From contig OZ020270.1 of NCBI GenBank assembly GCA_963971225.1, forward strand, positions 66,904,932-66,968,931: a stretch of 64,000 nucleotides of DNA, in the 5' to 3' direction. The translations under genes were made by a program, and so were the position numbers. The notes under the pieces were generated by a model. The model ran no database searches, was not told the origin of the DNA, and saw nothing but the letters and a program-made list of their open reading frames with translations. Below, in pieces: positions 52,326 through 62,971 of this stretch. Source of the DNA: Melieria omissa (taxonomy: Eukaryota > Arthropoda > Insecta > Diptera > Ulidiidae). How positions within the stretch are numbered: the stretch's first letter is position 1; each line of letters begins with the position of its first letter.

Positions 52326-54758
52326 GTCAGCACCGTGCTGCTTTATGGCATACCGATCGTGTCTCTGTACATTGAGGGGCAGGAACGATTATGCTTGGCG
52401 CAAATTTCTAACACGCTGCTGAAGCAGTTCAGCTACAATGAAATACATAATCGGCGCGTGGCGCTGGGCATCACCTGTGTGCAGTGCACGCCCGTTCAGC
52501 TAGAAATACTGCGGCGTGCCGGCGCCATGCCGGTCAGCTCGCGGCGCTGTGGCATGATTACGCGTCGCGAAGCAGACCGCCTCTGCAAGAGCTTCCTTGG
52601 CGACAATGCGCCACCGCGGCTACCCGATGACTTTGCGTTCAGCGTGTATCACCGGTGTGCGTGGGGCTGTCGGGGCGCCTTCCTTCCGTCGCGCTACAAT
52701 TCGTCGCGTGCCAAGTGCATCAAGTGCAGCTACTGCGGTATGTTCTTCTCTCCAAACAAATTCATTTTCCACTCGCACCGCATCACGGCCGGTGACAAGT
52801 ACGTGCAGCCGGACGCGGCTAACTTCAATTCTTGGCGCCGTCACATGATGCTCAATGACCAGCCGCCCGAGGAGATTGTGCATGCGTGGGAAGACGTCAA
52901 AGCCATGTTCAACGGCGGGACGCGCAAGCGCCTGCTGCACGCCAGCTCCGGTGGTTCCACGGCAGCAGGCAGATGTGGGAGGGAGTCAGTCGCTTCGTCG
53001 TCGGCAGCAGCTGCCACTGCCGCAACCAGCCACTCAACAGGGCCTGGACAAAACACCGACATCGTGGCGCAAGATGGCGGCTGCGCGTTCGATAGCAAAC
53101 TTTCGTCATTAGAAGCTGTTCGTGCCCAGCAACAGCACAGCGGTGTCGAGAGCAATTCTCCAACACGTATGAGCACGATCGAACATCAGCAAAGTCTCGG
53201 CACTGTGACCGCCGCCACCGTGGTCGGCGTTACAGCTGTGGCGCCGGCCGTTGATGCCGTCGCGCCATTTGATTTGCCACCGAAGCCATTGTCGTTGGGC
53301 GTACCATGCCACGTTAGCGCTGCCGCCGTAAACACGCAAACTGGCAGCAGCACCGGCAGTGTCAGGAGTAGCGGCAGCTTCATGCTGAACGGTCACATCG
53401 AAAACGAAATGCCGCTGTTGCCGCTCTCGCGTAGCTTTATGATGGACTACATGTGGCAAGCGCATGCCGCCCAGAACAAGGCCACAATCGAGGCGGCGGC
53501 GGTAAAAACTGCGAAGAGCGGCACATTCAGCTTTCCCAGTTGCACGACGCTGCCGTGGCTGAAAGGCGCACCCAGCATGTTGAGCAATAGCGCACTTTTC
53601 GCGCAACTGCCGCCAGTGGTAGGCAGCGCCGGCGCAACCGACAGTGCTCGCAGCGGTAGTCAATTGCAAGCGCACCACTACGCGAACGCGCTGTGTGCGG
53701 CCACTGCCACGAGCTTCAAGTGCAGCGCCATAGCTGCAGCTACCGCGAACGATGCTGTCATGCTGTTCGACGGTCGCCGCAACAACAACAGCCTGGCCAA
53801 GTACGACTGTGCTGAAGTAAAAAATGCGCATAAGCTGTCGCCACTGTTAAGCGCGTCAGCTTTTAAGCCTGTGCTGCAGCAGCACCAACAGCAACATTCA
53901 GCAACGGCAGTGGCGGCCGCATCAGCCACAGCTTCGCTTGTCAGCGCATCGGTGTGCTCGAAAGCTGGAGCGTCCATAAACAATGCAGCTGCGCCCGCGT
54001 CGAAAACAACAACAAAAGCTGTCGCCTCTACATCTACCTCGGTCGTGGCAACGTCACCTGCTACCGCATCTGGCAACCATCCAGCCGCCGCAGCCGCCTC
54101 GCTGGCATTTACCGTGCACACTAATCTCCTCACCGCTCCCAGCTCGCTATTCTTTCCGACCACAACAACGACGCTGCCAGCCACCGCAACCACCTACATC
54201 AAGCAGTGCACTTCGTCCGAAGAAGACGAGGCGCACGATAGCACCGACGGCGACGACGAGGAAATGGTGGACATCGAGACGACCGAAGATGAGTCGCCGC
54301 CAATTGTGAAGCAGCATTTTCAGTTTCCCGCGAATATTGCCGCATTCTCCGCACCAATACTGCGACAACCGCAAAGCTGCAACGTCAGCTCGTCGGCGCG
54401 CAACACTAACAGTGCCGCGCTGCTGCGAACTGTACACGCCTACAGCGACGTCAACAATAGCTCGCCGCCGTCGCCGCCGTTCTACAACACCGACATCATG
54501 GCCGGCCCACATTTCACGCGCTCGCCCTGTAGCAACGCGTCCAACGACAGCGGCAGCTACCTACCAGCCAAAATCGAAAGCAATACCACTTCTTCATGCT
54601 CGGTGGAAGTCATGGAGGCCAACTTCATTAACAACAACAACATTAATTTTAACAACTACAACAACAGTAGTAATAATAATAATGGACACAACGACAGCAA
54701 CCACGGCACGCACACATTTGCACGAGCTCTCGCGTCGAAAAGCCAGCTGAGTTCAAAG
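52326..54758 (+). CDS. fuss: fuss (fussel/Corl, SKOR-type SKI/SNO corepressor), large internal exon
   Basis: An 811-codon exon between a consensus acceptor (CAG, 52325) and a perfect donor (AAAG|GTAAGT, 54758), both phase 0. Residues 1-90 form the SKI/SNO/DAC domain (STVLLYGIPIVSLYIEGQ, VQCTPVQLEILRRAGAMPVS). Residues about 97-210 form the zinc-binding SAND-like SMAD4-interaction domain (CAWGCRGAF, RAKCIKCSYCGMFFSPNKF, HSHR, FNSWRRHM). The rest is low complexity, rich in Ala/Ser/Thr, with a strongly acidic stretch at about 628-660 (SSEEDEAHDSTDGDDEEMVD) and an Asn-rich run at about 768-795. The family acts in the nucleus as transcriptional corepressors in neurons and TGF-beta/BMP signalling. 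In Drosophila it is a single gene of similar size. Upstream exon(s) and the C-terminal exon(s) are not in view. The frame is undamaged. Confidence 0.93.
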
Positions 54759-54779
54759 GTAAGTTCTCCGAGCCGAATG
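54759..54779 (+). other. 5' splice site and intact start of fuss intron
   Basis: GTAAGTTCTCCGAGCCGAATG. Consensus donor followed by only 21 bp before a mariner-like insertion. The donor itself is unaffected. Confidence 0.85.
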
Positions 54780-54781
54780 TA

Positions 54782-55393
54782 CAGGGTAGGCCATTTAAAG
54801 TGGAAGGCCATTCTTGTTTTTGAAAAAAAGAGGAAAAAAAATGTTTTTTTTTGTTTTCATCTCGATATTCATTTATTTTGGTCCAAGGAGAAATTTTCCA
54901 GTTAGTTTTTGAAAATGATATCGCGTAAATGGCCACCATTAGCTTTGGCCGCAAAATGTGCCCTTTTTTCGGCATTTCCCATCACTTTTGCCAGTGTATC
55001 GGCCGATATGGCTCTTATTTCGCGGCGTATGTTGGCTCTGAGTTGAGCTAGTGTCCTTGGCTTGTTGGTGTATACCTTGGACTTCAAGTAGCCCCATAAA
55101 AAAAAGTCTGGCGGCGTCAAATCGGGTGATCTCGGTGGCCACTCATAATCGCCGTTTGGTTTTCACAATCGATAAGTTATTTTGAATGTAAAGCTGAACA
55201 ATTTCAGCACGTTCTTTTGGAGTGTACTGTTCCATGGTATAAATTGTCTTGGAATGACGCTTCCAACGCGCTATGTCATTAGTCGATCTGACAGCTCTGT
55301 CAAGTTATAGGGTTACCAGATGCTTCCACTTCCAATGGCCTACCCTGTAGTTGACATGCTGACAGATGCTTCCACTTTAAATGGCCTACCCTG
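54782..55393 (-). mobile_element. Mariner/IS630-like element with duplicated right TIR
   Basis: Same TIRs as 7207-7772 (CAGGGTAGGCCATTTAAAG), with TA at 54780-54781 and 55394-55395. The right end occurs twice, finishing at 55347 and again at 55393, each preceded by CAGATGCTTCCACTT, so the last 46 bp are tandemly duplicated. The internal transposase is deleted. Confidence 0.88.
54902..55235 (-). pseudogene. Mariner/IS630-like transposase, N- and C-ends only
   Basis: The N-terminal MEQYTPKERAEIVQLYIQNN (ATG at about 55235; HTH start typical of this insect family) runs to VKTKRR and is then joined, with a frame change, to WPPRSPDLTPPDFFLWGYLK. That is the region of the third catalytic Asp and the C-terminus (GGHLRDIIF, stop 54902). 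The middle two-thirds, including the first two catalytic Asp, are deleted. It complements the 7.3-kb copy, which keeps the first Asp region but lacks the N-terminus. Confidence 0.78.
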
Positions 55394-56185
55394 TATAATG
55401 TTACGAACATTAGTTCTACAGGCGTATTCGTCTCTCTGGATTGTGCTTCAAAATAAAACACTACAATTCTTAAACGCAGTCAACAACTAGCAGTCACTTT
55501 GTCTACAATTTTACTATTTCCCCACATGTTACTTATTGGACTGCTCCGTGTTGCACCTTTGCTTGCTAAAACCAAACTCTCCCCTCTGCGCTGTACCCGG
55601 TTGCCTTTTATAAGGACTGTATCGAAAAGAAAGTGCACAATTTCTAACGTAATTTTCTCGCAGCAGATAATTTTTTTTTAATTCTAAAAATGCCGTTAAA
55701 TAGCCTTGAAATACTGATTTCATACAAATTTCGTTTCATATATTTTTATATTACGAAAATTACGCGTATCGAGTTAGACATCCTCAAAACATTTGTGTAC
55801 AGTTGGTTCACTGAAACAGGTGCTTCGTACAGAAAATCAGCCAAACGACATCGCGTGTCTATAAACTCCGCTTAAAAGTTGATTCTCAACTATGGTGAGC
55901 ATTGCACTATCAACGACCTACCAAAAAATGGCCGTAAAAAGGGTCTTAAAGACCCAAAAATGGAAGAAAAACTGAAGCATTCGATTGACGAAAACAAGTG
56001 CATTTGTATTGGAAATTTAGCTAGAACGAGTGTTACGATGGTGCAAAGAGTGACGCAGAGGAATTACTTAAAAACATATAAAAAAAATACCAAAAAGAAA
56101 CGAAAATCAAAAAGTGGCTGGCAAAACGCGATGCAGAAAACTATACACTCGTCTCTGCAAAAAAAAAGTTTCGTGCATCATTATA

Positions 56186-57131
56186 CCTTGTGACCGAAAA
56201 GTTTCCGGAATTTTTAAATAAAACGCAAAATTCTTAATCTTCATCAATATTTATTTTATCTCCTTCAAAATATGCTCCATTAGAAGCGATACACATATGC
56301 CAACGTTTCTTCCAATCATCAAAACATTTTTTATAGGCGCTTTCCGGTATGGCTTTGAGTTCCCTCTGCGAATTCTGTTTTACGTCTTCTATGGATTCAA
56401 AACGCGTTCCTCTGAGTGGTAATTTGAGTTTGGGAAACAGGAAAAAGTCACACGGTGCAAGATCAGGTGAATAAGGTGGCTGTTCGATGGTATTTATTGA
56501 ATGTTTGGCCTTAAAATCGTTGATAATGTTGGCTCGGTGCGAGGGAGCATTATCGTCATGAAAAATCCATGAATTATCCTTCCACAATTGAGGCCGTTTA
56601 CGGCGGATATTTTCACGCAAACGTCCTTAAACAGTCAAATAATAATCTTTACAGACTGTTTGTCCTTCAGGGACGAATTCATGATGCACCATACCACGAA
56701 TACCGAAGAAAACAATCAGCATTACCTTGATTTTCGAGCGACTTTGGCGTGGTTTTTTCGGTTTCGGCTCGTCTTTTCCTCTCCATTCCGATGATTGTTG
56801 GCTTGTTTGCATGTCGTACTCGTAGACCCATGTCTCGTCACCAGTTATGATGCGTTCCATGAAAGTTGGATCGGAATTGGCACGATCAAGCACGTCCAAA
56901 GAGACCTGTTCACGGTACTCATTTTGAAGAAAATTCTCAACAAAATCGCAACGCACTACTGAGGTGAACTGGTTTCAACAGCTGCCGTAAACAAACTGTC
57001 TGACAGATCGCGCTCATTTTTGGCATAGTAATTAAGGACAGTGCTACCAACCTACGGAAACTTAAAATATCGAAAAATATACAGCGCGCGAATTTTAAAT
57101 GAGAATTTCCGGAAACTTTTCGGTCACAATG
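56186..57131 (-). mobile_element. Mariner element inside the Tc1-like element
   Basis: 946 bp, ends CCTTGTGACCGAAAAGTTTC (56186) and the complement of CATTGTGACCGAAAAGTTTC (57131), with TA at 56184-56185 and 57132-57133. Excision restores the Tc1 motif ...CIIIDDETYV. The transposase on the minus strand is of the same mariner subfamily as the one at 43121. Confidence 0.93.
56236..56956 (-). pseudogene. Mariner transposase (DD34D), N-terminus missing
   Basis: The minus strand starts near 56956 at CDFVENFLQNEYREQVSLDV, so the HTH half is absent. All three catalytic Asp regions remain: IITGDETWVYEYD, FHDDNAPSHRA and YSPDLAPCDFFLF, in DD34D arrangement. A frameshift/stop near 56625 (YYLTV | RENIRRKRPQLWKD) divides the domain. 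It ends WHMCIASNGAYFEGDKIN, stop at 56234-56236. Catalytic residues intact, DNA-binding domain lost. Confidence 0.88.
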
Positions 57132-57679
57132 TAGATGACGAGACATATGTAAAAATGAACTCAAAATCACTGCCAGGAAAAAATGAGAATCCGCTAAATG
57201 CACCAGAACTACGTCCAATAGAGCGCTACTGGGCAATAGCCAAAAGAAACCTTATGAAAGATGGACAAGAAGCTAAAAATCCTCAGGAATTAAAAAAAAA
57301 TTGGAGAAAATAAAAAAAACCCATTACGCAAACATCTGTATACAATTTAATGAAGAGGGTCAAACAAAAAATTATGTATAAATTTATTTGAAAAAGAAAT
57401 TTGTTATTTAAACAAAAATGGATAGTCCTTAAAGTATATGCAACAAATGTTAAAACAAAAAATCCGACCAAAAAAATGTCCATTAAAGTTATACTTCAAA
57501 CTAAGCGTGCACTTTCTTTTCGATACAGTCCTTACTTGTTTGCTTGTCGCGCAGATCGTTCTCGCGCATTCCAATTGAACTCAAAATGTATAGTATCATC
57601 GCGAGTTTTCTTTGCGAATGTCCTAACGGAATTATCATGCCCATAAAAGTATGCCTTGCACAGTGACAGCAGTGACAAT

Positions 57680-58147
57680 TTTGTTTTATCCGATAATATC
57701 GATCTTTTTCACTCAAACTATGAAAAATATCGAATGGGCCAACTATCGATAGCTTCCCAGCTCGGGTTCAGGCTCTTATGGTTAAAGAAAAACTAAAAAA
57801 GGAAGTAAGAGTGTTTTAGTTAGCCATGACCGATTCATCCATACCCAGCAGTGGAAATTAGTTGAAATTTAAATTAATTATTTTGGCCCATACTTCTTTT
57901 AAGTTGTAAATGATCAGATTTTTGTGGTTAATAACCACTTCAATTTTGGTCTTCGCCTACTCGATTTCATTTTCCAACTAGTGTAAAAATTGGAAAAAGT
58001 TAAATTCCAAATTTTTTCATTTAGTCTTTTATGTTCCATAATATTTTGATTAATTTTTAAGTTGGGCACAGCTTTTCAAATAACCAACCAGTGCCACAGT
58101 GTAACCAGTGACACAATTATTTAAAAATGAGTTTAGATTTAAGTTAA
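57680..58147. other. AT-rich spacer, no gene seen
   Basis: No frame or repeat boundary recognised. Confidence 0.6.
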
Positions 58148-58353
58148 AAATCGCCGGCCTCGGGTAGCGCGCTGGATTCTTCGATTCCTAGCTCGGGCTG
58201 CTAAAACGCTCATCTACTTCTATCGCTATCCACATGAAGCAGATGAGAATTACAAGAATCGCACAAGTGCGCTCTTGGCAAATGGCAAAACCTCCAAGTG
58301 TGAAAGAAAAACTGCAAATCGTCGTTCGGATTCGGCGTTAAACTGTAGGTCCC
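58148..58353 (+). mobile_element. tRNA-derived SINE, family 2, second copy
   Basis: The head contains GTAGCGCGCTGG and B-box-like TTCGATTCC. The body CATCTACTTCTATCGCTATC, GAGAATTACAAGAATCGCAC and the end AACTGTAGGTCCC match the minus-strand copy at 26526-26733. It ends where the foldback repeat begins. Confidence 0.8.
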
Positions 58354-58354
58354 G

Positions 58355-60376
58355 TCCCACACTGTGTGAAATGGTAAATCTAGCGGAACTAAATTAATAA
58401 CTCTTGAATGCGTAAAGATATCGTGGTGAAATTTTGTACAGATACTGCTGGTGTTTCACCTGAGAACTGGCATGAATATGGGCATGGTCCGCCTACTTTC
58501 AAGTAGGGTTGCCATCTATATATATAAAAGAAAGTGGATGTATGTGTGTAAGCACATCACGCTCAAACCGACCGGCCGATTTCCATGGAGTTTTTTTTGT
58601 TGAATTAGTATTGAGTCAGTTCAGGTTCGTGCGAAAAGAAATTTCCGGCAAATCTATTGGAAAAGTCGGAAAATCCCTGCCATATTGCCGTGAATTCTGA
58701 ACATTTTCAGACGATAACTTTGGAACCATTAGTCAAATATCAATGAAATTCACTAAGAAGTTACTATTAAGTCATGTCCTTCGACAGGGCGAATTTGGCG
58801 AGCATTGGACGAGGGGGCGTGGCACCATCCATACAAGCCGAACCTTAATAATTGAATATCTTCGAAATTTTCAGGTGCACAGTATTGAAATTTAGTATGG
58901 CGTCGTCCCATAGATGAGTCATTCTACTGGTAAGATTTAATGGGCGTTGGACAAAGGGCGTGGCACATTTTTGTGACCCAAATATTTCACTGAACTTGAA
59001 CTGAAACTTTGTACGAACCCACCATTTTTTCTTTCGGCAGAGAACAGTGTGGGAGTATTGAATAAGGGGGCGTGGCACCGCCCATATAATTTAAATCTGT
59101 TCAAGCGCAGTCCATTTCTTTACTGAAACTTAGCAGCAACATTGCTGATTTGTGGGCCTCGATTGCGTTAATCAGTAGCTCCTCCTCTTCCTTTAGTTGG
59201 TTTTTTCGTCAATTTGCATCGCCTTAGAATCGCCATCGCGCGTATTTCATTATAAAAAACAACAGTCAGATAGCTCACAGCAGAAGCCATACTAAATTTC
59301 AATGCTGTGCACCTTACAATTTCGAAGATACTCCATTATTAAGGTTTGGCTTGTATGGGTGGTGCCACGCCCCCTCGTCCAATACTCGCCCAATTCGCCC
59401 TGTCGAAGGACATGACTTAATCGTAACCTCTTAGTAAATTTCATTGATGTCTGACTAATGGTTCCAAAGTTATCGTCTGAAAATTTTCAGAATTCACGGC
59501 AATATGGCAGGGATTTTCCGACCTTTCCAATAGATTTTCCGGAAATTTCTTTTCGCACGAACCTGAACTGACTCAATAGTAATTCAACAAAAACAACTTC
59601 ATGGAAATCGGCCGGTCCGTTTGAGCGTGATGCGCTTACATACATACATCCACTTTCTTTTATATATATAGATGGCAACCCTACTTGAAAGTAGGCGGAC
59701 CATGCCCATATGCATACCAGTTCTCAGGTGAAACACCAGCAGTATCTGTACATTTCACGACGATATCGTTACTCATTCAAGAGTTATTAATTTAGTTCCG
59801 CTAGATTGAACATTTCGCACACGCGCGGGTAGCGTGGAGAGACCAAGCAAAAAAAAAAACTTTGTATGAGTGGGGCAAATATGGGCAGCCAAATTTAACT
59901 GAATCTTCAAAAACATGAACCAAAGCAGTTATTAAGAGACATTTTAAATCGGATACACGCGGATACATTTTGTAATCTCAAAGCAAAATCACAACATTTG
60001 AAAAATTTTTATATGTCCGAATAAATTGCTCTGTAACCACTAATAATATACATAACGGTATTCAAGTTTACCTGATAAGGTGGCGAAAAAGGTGCTGATA
60101 GCTAATAACAGAGTTTGTATATGCGCGTTCGCCGTGATAATCTCGAATTACATCTAAATCACAAGTGACTCACAAATTTCAACAATTTTCTTTTATACAA
60201 ATAGCTGCACATTCAAGATGATCGTTCGCGATGTGATTTTGCCAAACAGAAAATACTACGAGAATCGAATCCCTCAATGTGTTAGCTAATTTTGAATTAT
60301 TAAATTTTTTTTTTTTTGACATTCGAATTTTTGAATAAAGTTCCGCTAGATATGCAAAATTACACAGTGTGCGTCC
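58355..60376. mobile_element. Large foldback/inverted-repeat element
   Basis: The left arm (about 58367-58905) returns inverted at about 59288-59822 (CTAGCGGAACTAAATTAATA, AAGTAGGGTTGCCATCTATA, AAAGAAAGTGGATGTATG, GTGCACAGTATTGAAATTTA). A third inverted copy of the terminal motif ATCTAGCGGAACT is at 60338-60350, followed by ACACAGTGTG, which mirrors CACACTGTGT at 58355. The loop carries several GGGGCGTGGC motifs. Both arms contain a mirror-image 63-codon frame, which reflects the palindrome rather than a gene. Superfamily unknown. Confidence 0.65.
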
Positions 60377-60377
60377 C

Positions 60378-60554
60378 CCGCGCTTTCACAATCCGTTTGA
60401 CATGTATGCTGTAACATATGTTGGAAAAACAGTGTTGTATACACATTTTAAAAATGGGTAAAAATATGAGATATTACTCATCTATCCTTCTCTATCCCCC
60501 ATGGGTATAGTACAATGGTCCGAAATGGACTGAGTGCTATGGAAGGCTTATAGC
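60378..60554 (+). repeat. LINE 3'-UTR fragment (empty site for SINE family 1)
   Basis: The complement of 26010-26118 plus 26478-26520 without the SINE. At 60420-60450 GCTGTAACATATGTTGGAAA runs straight into CAGTGTTGTATACAC. Ends at CTGAGTGCTATGGAAGG. Confidence 0.7.
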
Positions 60555-60783
60555 ACAGAATAAACAGTATACAGAATGCGCATGTCGACCGAAAGCAGCA
60601 GAGGGAAGATAACAGAGTTTGTTGAACAGAACTTTTGTCTTTGTTAATTTCTCGTGTGACGATGATCTCTGTTATTGTCAACTTCGGTAAGTGCCGAGTG
60701 AAGCAGAGCGAGCTCGTGCGCTCGATGCCGGCCACAGAAGTTACTGCTATTTTCAATGAAGCGAATGAAGGGCGATGTTCTGT
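60555..60783. mobile_element. Possible short relative of the 62058 TIR element
   Basis: CACAGAATAAACAGTATACA at 60555 matches the left end of the 62058-62918 element for about 30 bp. A TTCTGTG at about 60776-60782 could be the right end. No target duplication found; it may be a fragment. Confidence 0.35.
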
Positions 60784-61212
60784 GTTGTTGTTGTGTTGAT
60801 CAGCGAATGAAAATTGTAAATTTTGAAATTTTGGTCCTCGTTGAATTTGGTTGGCTATGCTCGACGTGTGTCGATTAATAAGAACACGATTTTTTAATCA
60901 GGTCTAACGTATGTACATATCTATTATAAAGGTCGGTATGCAGCTCTCAAGAAAACGCTTAAGAAAAAACGAGCATATATGTAGGGTTTTAGTTGGCTAT
61001 CTAGCCTTTTATTTAAGTACTTTAAGTAATATTACAAGTGGTTTGAATAATTGCTTGCCGACCTACGCGTCTGCTCGTTTTGGCTTTTTGTCACCGACTC
61101 TCCGTTTAGTCCGTTTAACAGTCCCGTTATCCGTCCGCGTCTCGTCCAATGTTCGTTCAGTCAGTGTTGCTTGTGTTCGTCCGTCGCCCCTACACTCGGC
61201 TATCCTGACAGG
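60784..61212 (-). repeat. Gypsy 3' LTR (second lineage)
   Basis: On the minus strand it begins TGTCAGGATAGCCGAG just after the integrase stop and ends CAACACAACAACAACA, TG...CA. About 429 bp. TATAA and AATAAAAGG-like signals lie near 60930 and 61005. The 5' LTR is outside the window, so the ends are inferred. Confidence 0.6.
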
Positions 61213-62057
61213 TTATTCGCCCTCGAATAACTATATCCATCGTTTCATGTACTCCGCTACTGTCCTAGTTCTTTGTGGACCTTCGTAGTTTCCCACTTTT
61301 ACTACATTGTATCTGCCATGCCCTAACTTTTCGGTTATCTTGTATGGACCTAGAAATTTTTGACGCAATTTCATACTTGTCCCGAACTGAGTGCGTTTAA
61401 TGGCTACCAAGTCATTAACAGTGTAGTCGATTTCTTCCTTTCTGTTTTTATCAAATGTCTTCCGATTTTCATTTTGTATTTGTCCAATGTGTTCTTGAGC
61501 TTTCTCTCTCGCGGTATCTCGCTCGATATTTAGCTCGTCCACTTCCAAGTCATCTAAAATGCTCTTAAGTCTGGGTACTCTGCTACCCGCATATCTAATC
61601 CGGTAAGGATTTTGAAGGGTGTGGTTTTTGTGCTTCGGGGTGCCGTGTTATTTAGAATCTGTTGCACTTTCGGCACATGATTGTACCACTGGGTCGGGTT
61701 ATTCTGACATTTTTTTGACAGCATTGGAATAACTGTTCTATGGACCCGCTCCACCTGCCCGTTGCCGCGCGGTACCCCTGGTGCAATTGTCAAATGTTGG
61801 ATGTTTTCGCGTACGCAATACTCTTTGAACGCATTTGACGTAAACGCAACCCCCCTGTCTTAAACGATTCGTTTTGAATTTATCGTTATCGAATATCGTT
61901 GCTTGTTTTTCCAATTTATCTATAACTTCGTCTACACCGGTGGATTTTGTGGGGTATAACCATACGAATTTCGAAAACCCGTCGATTATTACAAAAATAT
62001 GATTATATTTTTTCCCACTTTTTTACCCCTCTTAGCGTCTACCACGATGCATTCTAT

Positions 62058-62918
62058 CACAGAATAAACAGTATACAGAAGGCGCATCTGAAATAATTTT
62101 GCGATTTCATTTCAGACGCGGGCGGGAAGCAACAAAGGTGAGGAAAATGTAAAGGGAACCGAGAGAGTAAGCGCGAATTGATGTACATGCATAGATTCGA
62201 TGGTTTTTGGCTTTATTCTCATTTCGACAACAACACGCAATGTTGTTGCTTTCCGCAGCAAGCCAGCTTGGCTTTACTCGTGCACATTGAAATGGTGGTT
62301 GATTTGGCAAAGCGATCGCCAAAGCAAATTCAATAGGTACATAGTTGCAGCACCAGAACTGATTAAACTTTTTTCTCTGATAATTAGCACAACATTGTAG
62401 CAATAGTTTTCCACTTATTCTCACTTTCTTAATGCGTCTTGGTTGTTTCAATATTTAACACATATATTTATTTTCATTGTAGCCATTTGTACTTATTACA
62501 AGTTCTATTTTACAAGCAGACCAAAAGAACTTATAAAATCCATTGAATTTTGCTTTTTTCCGTAGCGCTACCACCTTATTTATGCGCCTTGGCGATCGCT
62601 CAATCAATTTTTCTATGAAAACTTAGCCTGTCCACTTCTTGTTCTTGTTTGTAAAAAAGCAAGCGGAAAGCAAGCACGAGCCACCACAAACATGCAAGCG
62701 GCACATCGCTCTGTTGCCCAACAACAACAACCACAGTGTGTGGTGCGTCACTGCTTCATACAACGCTCTCACAGCTTCTCAGCGTACGCTCTCACGCTCT
62801 GTGCGTTCTCGTCCCCTTTACTGCTTCCCCCGCACCAACAAACGGGTCCTACCGCTGGAACCCGCAAAGAAAATTTTCTTTACACCAGATGCGCATTCTG
62901 TATATTGTTTGTTCTGTG
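62058..62918. mobile_element. TIR element in gypsy integrase (TSD ATTCTAT)
   Basis: About 33-bp inverted ends CACAGAATAAACAGTATACA (62058) and the complement of CACAGAACAAACAATATACA (62918). ATTCTAT lies at 62051-62057 and 62919-62925. Removing it and one ATTCTAT joins KVVKSCIE to CIVVDAKRG in frame. 861 bp, no transposase. 7-8-bp duplication; hAT- or P-like, unassigned. Confidence 0.85.
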
Positions 62919-62971
62919 ATTCTATACAGCTTTTTACTACTTTTTCTGCCTTTTCCTTCAGGTTTGGTATA

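Larger units (their letters stand above)
55690..57357 (+). pseudogene. Tc1-like transposase, split and deleted
   Basis: The N-terminal HTH region (SYRKSAKRHRVSINS, then NDLPKNGRKKGLKDPKMEEKL and IGNLARTSVTMVQRV) lies at 55830-56080. KSGWQNAMQKTIHSSLQKK runs up to the mariner. After removal of the mariner and one TA the frame reads CIIIDDETYVKMN, containing a catalytic Asp in the DDETYV motif of Tc1 proteins. It then jumps to LNAPELRPIERYWAIAKRNLMK (third acidic residue, DD34E) and ends near 57357. The middle Asp block is missing. A poly-A shift near 56160 and other stops add to the damage. Confidence 0.8.
55613..57532 (+). mobile_element. Tc1-like transposon (TSD TA), hosting a mariner
   Basis: 26-bp inverted ends AGGACTGTATCGAAAAGAAA (55613 and, inverted, 57532), with TA at 55611-55612 and 57533-57534. 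It has a Tc1-type transposase in plus orientation, interrupted by the mariner at 56186-57131. The interior sums to about 970 bp, so part of the usual 1.6 kb is deleted. Confidence 0.88.
55399..57672 (-). mobile_element. Solo gypsy LTR split by a Tc1-like element
   Basis: 55399-55610 and 57535 to about 57672 form one LTR related to 28172-28577. Shared blocks are TCTCTGGATTGTG, AAAATAAAACAC, TTCTTAAACGCAG, CCTTTTATA and GTCGCGCAGATCGTTCTCGC. Left end TGTTACG. The right end is uncertain (57668-57677). The Tc1-like insertion lies in CCTTTTA|TA|. Confidence 0.7.

Noticed and set aside
58509..59678. A 63-codon frame present twice (58509-58700 plus, 59487-59678 minus)
   Set aside because: The two frames are mirror images produced by the foldback palindrome, with no start context, domain or neighbours supporting a gene.
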